From Candidatus Wolframiiraptor allenii (GTDB lineage Archaea > Thermoproteota > Nitrososphaeria_A > Caldarchaeales > Wolframiiraptoraceae): a DNA stretch of 34,232 nucleotides. The DNA lies in NCBI GenBank assembly GCA_023539495.1, contig JAKCEV010000006.1, forward strand, positions 1 to 34,232. The letters are read 5' to 3'. The notes beneath the pieces were generated by a model, which was not told where the DNA came from, did no database searches, and saw only the letters and a program-made list of their open reading frames with translations. Made by a program: the position numbers and the translations under genes. This document shows positions 26,154 to 34,232 of this stretch, in pieces (positions within the stretch are counted from its first letter, which is position 1; the number at the start of each line of letters is the position of its first letter).

Positions 26154-26331
26154 GCTATCTTCTCACTTTTCCTAGGCTCTAATTAACTCTTTTGCGGCTT
26201 TTTCGTAGAATCTAAGGTCTAACCGCTTTGATTTCTCTCTTAGGCTACATGGTGATGAAAGGCTTTAGAGAGAGGAAGGCAGAAATCCAGTACCCCTAAG
26301 TACGTCATTTCTCCTTACGCTTTTTAGCTAG

Positions 26332-26445
26332 GTCTTGAGAAGAATTTCAGAAGTTGTCGAAGAATATGAGATTAAAGTGATCTACGTGAATGAGGATCAT
26401 ACATCCTCAAGGCGTCCATTAATTCAAGTGCATGAAGTCGGGTAG
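26332..26445 (+). pseudogene. Remnant of a TnpB (OrfB, IS200/IS605-type) protein
   Basis: Stop-bounded frame VLRRISEVVEEYEIKVIYVNEDHTSSRRPLIQVHEVG*, resembling the TnpB segment before the zinc finger (…EVAEEYGIKVxxVxExxTSxxCPxxG), with the cysteine knuckle lost. Confidence 0.5.
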
Positions 26446-26496
26446 GATGTTTAACGTTAACCTTGTAAAGGGCATATAACATGTTGATGAGACCAA

Positions 26497-26595
26497 TAAC
26501 CCTGGGTCGCGGGAGGGGTAGGGGTAATGGGCCGGAGACCCGGCCTCGGGCTAAGCCTTCAAGAAAAGGGGATGCAGCTCCAAACCTTACCCATA
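26497..26595 (+). ncRNA. Possible structured RNA or attenuator of unknown family
   Basis: GC-rich island in an AT-richer intergenic region; GGCCGG-AGAC-CCGGCC hairpin (26530-26545) and CCTT/AAGG hairpin enclosed by GGGTAA (26522-26527)/TTACCC (26587-26592); TATA-like GCATATAAC about 25 bp upstream. Confidence 0.25.
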
Positions 26596-26687
26596 TTAAA
26601 GCGTAGGGGGAGGGAGGTCAGATTTAATAGGATCCACTGTTGAATGCTAGCTGGAGCCTGTGTTGATGCTCACGGGAGGAATAGGGT

Positions 26688-27845
26688 TTGAGCGCTGGAG
26701 CGCCTTCAATGAAGTACCTTATCGAGGCTAGGATCGAGGTTAATGGTGTCGTGGATAAGAATGATGTTGTTGGCGCTGTCTTCGGTCAGACGGAGGGGCT
26801 TTTCAGCAGCGAATTCGACCTCAGGGAGCTTCAAAAGAGCGGGAGAATAGGAAGGATAGAGATCACGGTCAACGTACAGGACAAGAAGACTATTGGCAGG
26901 ATCATGGTGCCAACCGCGCTTGACAAGTACTCGACGGCGCTTATAGCAGCCATGATTGAGAGCATTGAGCGCGTGGGGCCATATACAGCGTCCGTTAAAA
27001 TTGAAAGGATCCATGATCTCAGGGCCGAGAAACGCAGGAAGATCGTTGAGAGGGCTAGGGCCATACTCTACGAGTGGGAGAAGAGCAAGATCCCCGAGGA
27101 GGATGAGATCCTGAAAGAGCTCGAGGAATCGTTGTTAAGGGCGAAGATGATTGAGCTGGGGCCGGAAAGGATTCCAGCGGGCCCGGATGCGGAGAAGAGT
27201 GATGAGCTGATAATAGTCGAGGGAAGAGCCGATGTGATAAATCTGCTCAGACACGGTTACACGAACGTCGTAGCGGTTGAGGGGGTAAAGATACCCGAAT
27301 ACGTTAAAAGTCTCGCCGGTAGGAAGAGGAGGGTCATAGCCTTCTTGGATGGGGATAGGGGCGGAGACATGATACTTTATCAGCTACATAGCTCCGGCGT
27401 GAAGATCGATGAGGTTGCCCGAGCGCCTTATGGTAAAGAGGTTGAAGGATTGACGGGGAAAGAGATCTCGGACGCCCTTCACCGCGCCGTGCCACTTGAG
27501 GAGGCCTTGAAGGGCTTGAAGATGCCTAAGGCCGTGGAGAGGGAGCGCGTCGAGCTTCCTGAGGGGATCAAGAGATATGTTGAAGAGGTTAAGGAGAGGC
27601 TTATGGCTATCTTGCTGGATGAGGGTTTGAACGAGCTCAAGAGGGTGCCGGTGAGCGAGCTGGCCCAGGAGCTCGAGAACTATAAGGACTCCGTGAAATA
27701 CGTGGTCTTTGATGGAATAGTCACGCAGAGGCTTGTCGATATACTCTCCGGGAGGCCGGATGAGGTCTATTTGATAGGCGTCAGGATGGGAGACATCTCG
27801 AAGCCCGCCGACAACGTCAGGATCATGACATTCAACCAGCTCTAA
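26688..27845 (+). CDS. dnaG: Archaeal DnaG-like primase (TOPRIM)
   Basis: 385 aa; YLIEARIEVNGVVDKNDVVGAVFGQTEGL, ELIIVEGRADVINLLRHGYTNVVAVEG, FLDGDRGGDMIL. Confidence 0.95.
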   Translation: MSAGAPSMKYLIEARIEVNGVVDKNDVVGAVFGQTEGLFSSEFDLRELQKSGRIGRIEITVNVQDKKTIGRIMVPTALDKYSTALIAAMIESIERVGPYTASVKIERIHDLRAEKRRKIVERARAILYEWEKSKIPEEDEILKELEESLLRAKMIELGPERIPAGPDAEKSDELIIVEGRADVINLLRHGYTNVVAVEGVKIPEYVKSLAGRKRRVIAFLDGDRGGDMILYQLHSSGVKIDEVARAPYGKEVEGLTGKEISDALHRAVPLEEALKGLKMPKAVERERVELPEGIKRYVEEVKERLMAILLDEGLNELKRVPVSELAQELENYKDSVKYVVFDGIVTQRLVDILSGRPDEVYLIGVRMGDISKPADNVRIMTFNQL

Positions 27846-28912
27846 CTCCTTCTCAGAGGCATCTTGTATCTGAGCAGGGCGACTATGCCGCCGAGGCCAG
27901 CAATCTTCTCCGATGCCTCGAGACCGTCCACGAGCACATGGAGCTCCAGCCTGCCTCTCTCAGCCTGCTCCAAAAGCTTCTCCAGCCTCTCATTCTCCAA
28001 ATTTTCCCAGAGATAGGATTCCGCCACGAGAATCCTCTCCACGGCTCCGAAGCTCCAGGCTTCATAAACTTCATCAAGGCCTATCGCGACCCTCTCCGGA
28101 TCACCCGACATTACCCTAATGAAGTTCTCCACCTCCATCATATCCCTGAATGGCTTCAATTCCCTCAGGTACTCGGGTATCGCACTAGACCTCAGGGCCT
28201 CTCTTATGCCGGCCTCGCCCCCTATCGAGATATTCAAAGATCCTATAACCCTGTTCAAGAGATCCTTTTCACGCCTCCTGAGGTACGCGAGGAACCTCTC
28301 GACAAATATTCTCGGGCCGATGAGGAGTATTCCAGTCTCAGGCAGACCCTTAATCACCTCGACAACCTCATCGAAGAACCTCTCCAGCTCCTGTTCGCCC
28401 CATTGAATCGATTTATCGGCTCTCGGCAGGCTCTTCGAGTATGCTATCTTTACACCCCTGCTCGAGAACTCAGCAACTGCGAGGTCTTCGTCATCAAGAG
28501 AAACGCAGATGACCATGCTCTCCTTCTTCCCCTCATAGCTTTTCGCGAAGGAGCGGAGTCTCTCGAAATCCCTTTGAGACTCTATCTTGAGGGGGTTGCC
28601 GGGATAGATCGTAAGCGTGTGATGCTTTCCGATAAGATCTAGATCACGGCTCTCGTAAACTATCCTCCCCGAGAGCCTGATCCTCCTCATGAGCGGGTCC
28701 GCCGCCTTGGACTCTACCTCAATCCCGAGGGTCACCTGAATCCTCTCGCTATCCATCCTACCACTCGCCCTCTCCTTCTTCAGCTCCCTAGAGGTCTTCG
28801 AGTAGACTATATCACCCGGCTTCACAAGCCTGAACAAGTTTATCAGGTCTAGGCTGCTCTCAGGTACCAGCTCGACTTTCCTCTTAACAGCATCAACACG
28901 CACCACGTACAT
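27842..28912 (-). CDS. pelA: mRNA surveillance protein pelota (Dom34)
   Basis: 356 aa; LRLVKPGDIVYSKTSRELK-like N-terminal domain (LINLFRLVKPGDIVYSKTSRELKKERASG), three-domain layout, C-terminal eRF1 domain 3 (VERILVAESYLWE, GLGGIVALLRYKM). Confidence 0.93.
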   Translation of the reverse strand: MYVVRVDAVKRKVELVPESSLDLINLFRLVKPGDIVYSKTSRELKKERASGRMDSERIQVTLGIEVESKAADPLMRRIRLSGRIVYESRDLDLIGKHHTLTIYPGNPLKIESQRDFERLRSFAKSYEGKKESMVICVSLDDEDLAVAEFSSRGVKIAYSKSLPRADKSIQWGEQELERFFDEVVEVIKGLPETGILLIGPRIFVERFLAYLRRREKDLLNRVIGSLNISIGGEAGIREALRSSAIPEYLRELKPFRDMMEVENFIRVMSGDPERVAIGLDEVYEAWSFGAVERILVAESYLWENLENERLEKLLEQAERGRLELHVLVDGLEASEKIAGLGGIVALLRYKMPLRRS

Positions 28913-29052
28913 TAAACTACTATTCTCTGGGCATGATTCACCATGTTTTAAGGATAAAAATGGTGCTGGATGGCGGAGGGTTTAAAGAATTGATGCGGCT
29001 ATGCTGTTCCTGGAAAGCTTTTATAACCTATGATGTATATGGATGCTGAGTT

Positions 29053-29469
29053 ATGTCGTCTAAGAGGCTTGAGAGGTCTGTGAGGAATAAGGTCCTCGCG
29101 GGGGTTATAGGTGGGCTTGGGGAATATCTTGGCGTCGATGCAACCCTTCTCAGGATTGTAGCGGTGATCCTCCTCATACTCTTGCCTGTGCTCATGGTGA
29201 TACTCTATGTCCTTGGGGTTCTGTTGATGCCAAAGGCGGGTGAGGAGAAGCCACCGATAGCGAGCTTCGACATTTCGCGGCACGCGAGCCTGATAATCGG
29301 TCTCGTTCTCATAATCATAGGCGCGGCCATGCTCGGCTCAGCCACGGCCCTAACAATCTCCTGGATCTTCCATCCAGTCGGAATAATACACGCCATCCAA
29401 GCAGCCCTAGCAGCGGTCCTAATAATAATCGGGCTAGTGATAATGCTCCCGAGCCTTAGAAGCCTCTAG
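29053..29469 (+). CDS. PspC domain membrane protein
   Basis: 138 aa; KRLERSVRNKVLAGVIGGLGEYLGVDATLLRIVAVILLI; three TM segments. Confidence 0.88.
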   Translation: MSSKRLERSVRNKVLAGVIGGLGEYLGVDATLLRIVAVILLILLPVLMVILYVLGVLLMPKAGEEKPPIASFDISRHASLIIGLVLIIIGAAMLGSATALTISWIFHPVGIIHAIQAALAAVLIIIGLVIMLPSLRSL

Positions 29470-29509
29470 GCATAGAATCTCGAATAGGAAAAATTGGTGG
29501 AATGGAGGG

Positions 29510-29989
29510 TTATCCGCCTGGAGAGCCGTGGAAGGGCACATCCCTCCATATCATATCCCATTCATCCTCATACGTCACGGCCTCAGCTCTTACTATAAAG
29601 TCTAGGATCCTTTTCAGCAGCTCATGATGCCTCCTCTCATCAGCTAGAATCGCGTTTAGGATGAGCCTGACCTTCTCGTCCCCGACCTGCGGCAGGATTT
29701 CCTCAATCCTCCTTATCAGCCTAGACTCATACTCAATATGCCTCTCTATGAGTTCTCTCTGTTCATGAAGTGTCTCGTGGCTCAGGGGCGGGCGGCTCCT
29801 CGTCAACATCATCTCAACTGCCTCATACATCTCCGCATGCTTCATCGAGTCATGCGATATCCCCTTCAGGACTGTGGCGACAGCCGGGCTGCCGATGCGG
29901 GGGAGAGACTCCTCCAAGGATCTGACGATCTCCCTCTCAACCTTGATCTGCTCGCGGATGAATTCTAAGAGCTTCTCCACAGAAGACAT
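29510..29989 (-). CDS. Ferritin-like/rubrerythrin-like diiron protein
   Basis: Start at internal MSSVEKLLEF; EREIVRSLEE...HDSMKHAEM...EYESRLI...ADERRHHELL four-helix carboxylate/His pattern. Confidence 0.7.
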   Translation of the reverse strand: MSSVEKLLEFIREQIKVEREIVRSLEESLPRIGSPAVATVLKGISHDSMKHAEMYEAVEMMLTRSRPPLSHETLHEQRELIERHIEYESRLIRRIEEILPQVGDEKVRLILNAILADERRHHELLKRILDFIVRAEAVTYEDEWDMIWRDVPFHGSPGG

Positions 29990-30068
29990 GGAACACGCCT
30001 CGGAGGTAACGCTGTCGCCCTGAAATAAATGTGTTATTGCATAGCGCGGAAACCTTATTACCCATAGG

Positions 30069-30590
30069 ATGAGACTAATCTTCATGAGCGGCATTAGTGA
30101 GGATGGGCTTCTCAAACTGATCTATTGTTGCGGGGTTTTGGAGGAGCGGGTGGCAGAGGCCTATAGGCACATGGCGGAGCGGGCTGGGGATCTCATCTTG
30201 AGAGCCGTGCTGGGTTATGTGGCGGATGACTCGCGGAAGCACGCGGATGCGCTGAGGAACATGGCCGCGGCCCTAGGCGCGGGGGCACCGGATCCGGAGG
30301 AGTGCAGGCGGGTTGCTGGAGAGCTCTGGGCCATAACGATGCGGGGAGTGGAGCGCGAGCTCGCTCAGACCAGCAGGCTCTCAAGAGAAGACTTGGCATC
30401 CATAATAGAGTCACTAGCAGACTTGGAGAGCGCGGTCATGGAGGAATACCTGATGATGCTCCAGGCAGAGGCGATGAAGATGCTGTTGGAGGACAGGCCC
30501 GAGGCAAACTGCCTCAAGAAGATCATAGAGTGGATAGCAGAGGATGAGAAGAGGCATGCGCAGATACTAGAGGCGCTGAAAAGCAGATGA
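30069..30590 (+). CDS. Ferritin-like/rubrerythrin-like protein, divergent from the previous gene
   Basis: 173 aa; EERVAEAYRHMAERAGD, DDSRKHADALRNMA, MEEYLMMLQAEAM, AEDEKRHAQIL. Confidence 0.7.
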   Translation: MRLIFMSGISEDGLLKLIYCCGVLEERVAEAYRHMAERAGDLILRAVLGYVADDSRKHADALRNMAAALGAGAPDPEECRRVAGELWAITMRGVERELAQTSRLSREDLASIIESLADLESAVMEEYLMMLQAEAMKMLLEDRPEANCLKKIIEWIAEDEKRHAQILEALKSR

Positions 30591-30622
30591 TCACGCGGCA
30601 TTCAACATGATTACCCAGTGGG

Positions 30623-30730
30623 TGGTGCGGGGGGTGGGATTCGAACCCACGAACCCCTGCGGGAGCGGGTCACCCATCTTGCAGGGGGATCTTGAGCCCG
30701 CCGCCGTTGACCAGGCTTGGCTACCCCCGC
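30623..30730 (-). tRNA. tRNA-Leu(CAA) with 20-nt intron at 37/38, CCA encoded
   Basis: GCGGGGG/CCCCCGC acceptor, long variable arm, T-arm GTGGG-TTCGAAT-CCCAC, anticodon arm GCGGG-CTCAAG^ATCCCCCTGCAAGATGGGTG^A-CCCGC with BHB (CUCA/UGGG). Confidence 0.93.
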
Positions 30731-30827
30731 GCCCTCCCCCAGAAACTAATCCTCCCTCACCGGATATTTTAATTCAAACCCGTGTCTCGTCCCAGAGGTT
30801 TGAAGGTTTTTAAGGCTTGGTCGAAGC

Positions 30828-31385
30828 TTGTTTAGGGGCCTGATAATGCGGGATCCTAGAGGGGTCTCCTTGCTCAGGTACGAGATCGCTGGCATAGTAT
30901 TCATAGTGTTTTTGGGGAGCTTCCTGCATTTCGCCTATGAGCTTTCGGGGTCGAGCCCGCTGGTCGCGGTAATCGCCGCGGTGAATGAGAGCGTATGGGA
31001 GCATCTTAAGCTAGCCTACTGGCCCGCCTTATTCTACATGATCTTGGAGCTGGTCTTCTTGAGAGGCCTGCCCAAGAACTTTGTGGCGGCTAAAACGGCC
31101 GGCATACTGATTATGCCCCTAGTAATCGTGGCAGGCTATTATCTCTACACAGCCTTCCTGCCGGAGAGCCTCGCGATTGATATCGGCCTCTTCATAGCCT
31201 CGATAGTGGCGGGGCAGATGGTCGGCTATAGCCTGATGGGCCGCGGCGGGGAGTATAGGTGGCTTAACCTCTTAGGCGCAGCGGCTCTAGTAATCATGGC
31301 AGTAGCATTCATGGTATTCACATTCTACGCCCCCCACATAGACCTCTTTAGAGACCCCATCACGGGCAGCTACGGGCTTGCTTGA
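30828..31385 (+). CDS. DUF6512-like polytopic membrane protein
   Basis: 185 aa; FLHFAYELSGSSPLVAVIAAVNESVWEHLKLAYWPALFYMILE; about 6 TM segments. Confidence 0.7.
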   Translation: MFRGLIMRDPRGVSLLRYEIAGIVFIVFLGSFLHFAYELSGSSPLVAVIAAVNESVWEHLKLAYWPALFYMILELVFLRGLPKNFVAAKTAGILIMPLVIVAGYYLYTAFLPESLAIDIGLFIASIVAGQMVGYSLMGRGGEYRWLNLLGAAALVIMAVAFMVFTFYAPHIDLFRDPITGSYGLA

Positions 31386-31422
31386 AGATTTTTGATGCAC
31401 CGGCATTTCCCCAGCTTAGGAG

Positions 31423-31968
31423 ATGCAGGTTTTCAGGCCCTACATGGACTGGTGGATGTCTGCGCGAGTATTGGATGACAGGCGGCTGGGAAAGCAGAGG
31501 GTGGAGGTGAAGCAAGTCATGATGGCCATTCTCCGCAGGATGAGCTTGATAAGGAATGGGAGGCGCGGTTGGCTCAACCACCCAATAGTCCTCATGTATT
31601 ACAATGATGGCAGGCCTTATCTAAGGGACCTCATCGGCTACTTCAATGCCTGTGTTGAGGAGTGGAGGCGTCGTGGGATGAGAAGTTCGATCAGCTTATC
31701 CGATATAGAGCATCTGATTCTGGGCGTGGTATCAGCCGAGGGCCACCCGTTGACGCATGTGCATGAGGTGGAATATCGGCGGGTCCTGATACTGAAGGAT
31801 CCAGGGCATTATTTGAGGGCTTTTCGGAAGGAGGAGGTGTTGGAGGTTTTTGAGACCGAGCCTGTGCTGATAAGCGGTGTCAATAGCTGGATTTTCAGGA
31901 ATAGGAGGCTCTATGAGTCCGTGCTGAGGCGAGCTGTTAAAGTGGCTGAGCGGCTGGGGATAATATAG
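31423..31968 (+). CDS. Pyrimidine dimer DNA glycosylase (endonuclease V-like / MSMEG_6728) family
   Basis: 181 aa; MQVFRPYMDWWMSARVLDDRRLGKQRVEVKQVMMAILR...GWLNHPIVLMYYNDGRPYLRDLIGYFNACVEEW. Confidence 0.85.
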   Translation: MQVFRPYMDWWMSARVLDDRRLGKQRVEVKQVMMAILRRMSLIRNGRRGWLNHPIVLMYYNDGRPYLRDLIGYFNACVEEWRRRGMRSSISLSDIEHLILGVVSAEGHPLTHVHEVEYRRVLILKDPGHYLRAFRKEEVLEVFETEPVLISGVNSWIFRNRRLYESVLRRAVKVAERLGII

Positions 31969-31997
31969 CCGAATTGGGGGAAAAATTGGATGAGATG

Positions 31998-34232
31998 TTA
32001 GAGGAGTCCATGGAGTAGCCAGAGCATGTAGAGGGGTATGAAGACTAGTGAGATGGTGTTCAGCAGCTTTATCAGGATGTGTAGTGATGGGCCGACCGTG
32101 TCCTTCAGAGGGTCTCCCACGGTGTCTCCGACGACCGCAGATTGGTGGGCTGGCGATCTCTTCCCACCTAGGTTCCCGGCCTCGATGAACTTCTTCGCGT
32201 TATCCCAGGTAGCGCCTCCCCACATCATCATTATCGCGAGTGGTATTGTTGAGGCGGTCGCACCGATTACGAGCGCGCCGACGCCCGGGCCCCCGAAGAG
32301 GAGGCCTATGATGAGCGGTGTCAGGATTATCGTCAGGCTCGGCGCCAGCATTCCGCGGAGGGCGTGTTCTGTTGCTATTGAGACGGCCCTATAGTAGTCC
32401 GGCTTACCGCTTCCGTCAAGCAGGCCGGGTATCTCCCTGAATTGCCTTCTAACCTCGTCAACTATCTTGAAGGCTGCCTGCGTGACCACCTTTAAGGCTA
32501 TTCCGGAGAATAGATACGGTAGGAGGGCGCCGATCAGGGCAGCGATTATTATCCCCGGCTTGATTAGTATGAGCTCGTTGAAGAATGAGGCCATGGATTC
32601 TAGGAGGGCTGAAGGCGTTATCGTGGTTATCCCGACTTCCCTCGCCACATAGTCTTGGATGAATGCTTGGAAGAGGAGGAGCGTCGCTATTGTGGCCGAG
32701 CCCATGGCATAACCTTTCGTGAGAGCTTTCGTCGTGTTCCCGACAGCGTCTAGGGGCTCGAGGTTATCCCTTATCTCCTTGCTAAGCCCGGACATCTCGG
32801 CAATCCCAGCGGCGTTATCCGTTATCGGGCCGGCGCCATCCAAGGTCATCACGGTCCCGGTGAGCGAGAGCATCCCACGCGTGGCGAGCGCGGTCCCAAA
32901 TACTCCCTTAATAAAATCGGTAAGCCATCCTCCCTCCATCCCGCCTATGGGCATGAGTTTTCCGAAGAGGAAAGAGATGCCAAGAGCCGCGGCTATGATG
33001 ATTATCGGCTCAGCGACGGCCCTCATCCCGATCGAGAGGCCTCCAAGGATGTTTAGAGCCGGCCCGTTGGCGGAGATCTCAGCGAGCTCTCTAACAACCT
33101 TGCTCTTCATCCCGGTATACCTATTCGTCGTGAGGACGACTAGAGTTGCGCCTATTATGCCCGCGGCGCCTGCTCCAAGCATGTAGAGCCACTGGGCTGG
33201 GAAGAGCCAATAGACAACACCCGCGTACGCGATGATGGAGACTATAGCTGTCACGACTATGCCGAACGCAAATGGCTCGAACGGCTCCTTGAAGCTCTTG
33301 TATGAGAGGATTGCCGCGAGGCCGGCAACTGTCGAGATTACTCCAACGGCCCCTATCGCGAGCGGCAGCACCATGAAGAGCGGATCATGCGTTAGGACAT
33401 AGAGGACCCATCCTATGATCATTCCTCCAAGGGTCTCGGCCGTGACGGATTCAAAGATGTCAGCACCTCTCCCCGCGCAGTCGCCAACATTATCCCCAAC
33501 CTGGTCAGCGATGACCGCTGGGTTCCTCGGATCATCCTCCGGTATCCCGGCCTCAATCTTCCCAACTAGGTCGGCGCCTATATCCGCGGACTTGGTGTAG
33601 ATCCCGCCGCCCAGCTGGGCGAAGAGGGCTGAGAGGCTTGCTCCGAAGGCAAAGCCCGCAAGAGCGTCGAGAACCATCCTGAACTCGATCATCTCGGGTA
33701 GGCCGGCAGCTAGGAGCGAGTAGGCGAGGAATAGGATCGCGAGCCCGAGCAGGCTTAAGCTATAGACCGAGAAGCCGAGCACCCCTCCGCCTAGGACTGC
33801 GACCCTTAGGGCTGCGAGGCTGCCGCGTTTAGCGGCCTCGGTAGTTCTGACATTGGTTCTTGTTGAGGCGTCCATGCTGAAGAATGCTGCCGCGACTGAT
33901 GCGCCTCCGCCGATCAGGGTTGAGAGACCTGTGAGAAACGCCTCTCTAGCCGCTATCCCCGGCTCAACATTCATCGCGGCAGTATAGATCGTGTAGATCA
34001 TAATGGCGATCACGATGGCTAGTCCAAGCGTGAAGAGCATTATCGTCCTGATCTGCTTGTTCATATAAGCCCTAGAGCCCTCCCTAATAGCTTCCCAGAT
34101 CCTTATCATCTCCCTGCTCCCCATCGGGTATCTGCGGATGATCGTGTAGAGGAGTATGGCGGCAACGATGCCGATGAGGCCGAAGCCGATCGCCATGATA
34201 ACGACCGTTAACGGTAGGCCGGAGAGCAACAT
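31998..34232 (-). CDS. hppA: Membrane-bound proton-translocating pyrophosphatase, K+-independent signature
   Basis: 744 aa; GGGIYTKSADIGADLVGKIEAGIPEDDPRNPAVIADQVGDNVGDCAGRGADIFES; GNTTKALTKGYAMGSA (Lys in GNTTK = K+-independent class). N-terminus lies at the window edge. Confidence 0.95.
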   Translation of the reverse strand: MLLSGLPLTVVIMAIGFGLIGIVAAILLYTIIRRYPMGSREMIRIWEAIREGSRAYMNKQIRTIMLFTLGLAIVIAIMIYTIYTAAMNVEPGIAAREAFLTGLSTLIGGGASVAAAFFSMDASTRTNVRTTEAAKRGSLAALRVAVLGGGVLGFSVYSLSLLGLAILFLAYSLLAAGLPEMIEFRMVLDALAGFAFGASLSALFAQLGGGIYTKSADIGADLVGKIEAGIPEDDPRNPAVIADQVGDNVGDCAGRGADIFESVTAETLGGMIIGWVLYVLTHDPLFMVLPLAIGAVGVISTVAGLAAILSYKSFKEPFEPFAFGIVVTAIVSIIAYAGVVYWLFPAQWLYMLGAGAAGIIGATLVVLTTNRYTGMKSKVVRELAEISANGPALNILGGLSIGMRAVAEPIIIIAAALGISFLFGKLMPIGGMEGGWLTDFIKGVFGTALATRGMLSLTGTVMTLDGAGPITDNAAGIAEMSGLSKEIRDNLEPLDAVGNTTKALTKGYAMGSATIATLLLFQAFIQDYVAREVGITTITPSALLESMASFFNELILIKPGIIIAALIGALLPYLFSGIALKVVTQAAFKIVDEVRRQFREIPGLLDGSGKPDYYRAVSIATEHALRGMLAPSLTIILTPLIIGLLFGGPGVGALVIGATASTIPLAIMMMWGGATWDNAKKFIEAGNLGGKRSPAHQSAVVGDTVGDPLKDTVGPSLHILIKLLNTISLVFIPLYMLWLLHGLL

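Noticed and set aside
26250-26290. Perfect C-box-like GTGATGA near 26251 as a C/D sRNA
   Set aside because: No CUGA D or D' box at suitable spacing and no closing stem.
26480-26520. TTGATGAGA near 26483 as a C/D box sRNA
   Set aside because: No matching CUGA boxes downstream; C-like hexamer alone is insufficient.
27938-28642. 234-aa plus-strand ORF antisense to pelota
   Set aside because: Long only because of codon bias in the pelota gene; no recognisable domain.
1-34232. CRISPR array, prophage, toxin-antitoxin or defence island
   Set aside because: No regularly spaced repeats, cas, phage structural or recognisable defence genes seen; only a TnpB relic and housekeeping genes.

Overview
The window is a compact, gene-dense archaeal chromosome segment. 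Its gene set is archaeal informational machinery: PolD small subunit, Orc1/Cdc6, archaeal DnaG, eIF1A, Rio1, pelota, archaeal TrpRS, SRP RNA, and tRNAs with bulge-helix-bulge introns. The combination of PolD with other TACK-like features suggests a Korarchaeota-like lineage, but that placement is inference only. I support about 38 protein genes, a lone 5S rRNA, an SRP 7S RNA, intron-containing tRNA-Tyr(GUA) and tRNA-Leu(CAA), and a candidate C/D box sRNA. The main non-coding signals are: (1) a probable replication origin with ORB-like elements at about 7.63-8.24 kb, directly upstream of orc1/cdc6 and then the PolD small subunit gene; (2) a C/D box sRNA candidate in the 5' leader of the eIF1A-Rio1 cluster; (3) two copies of an 18-bp palindrome in the control regions of a membrane-anchored winged-helix gene and of the sRNA/eIF1A unit; (4) a DUF4349 gene split by one in-frame TAG; (5) a TnpB-like remnant and an unexplained GC-rich structured region between tRNA-Tyr and dnaG. 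I found no CRISPR array, prophage or intact mobile element. Most of the window looks like ordinary core genome.
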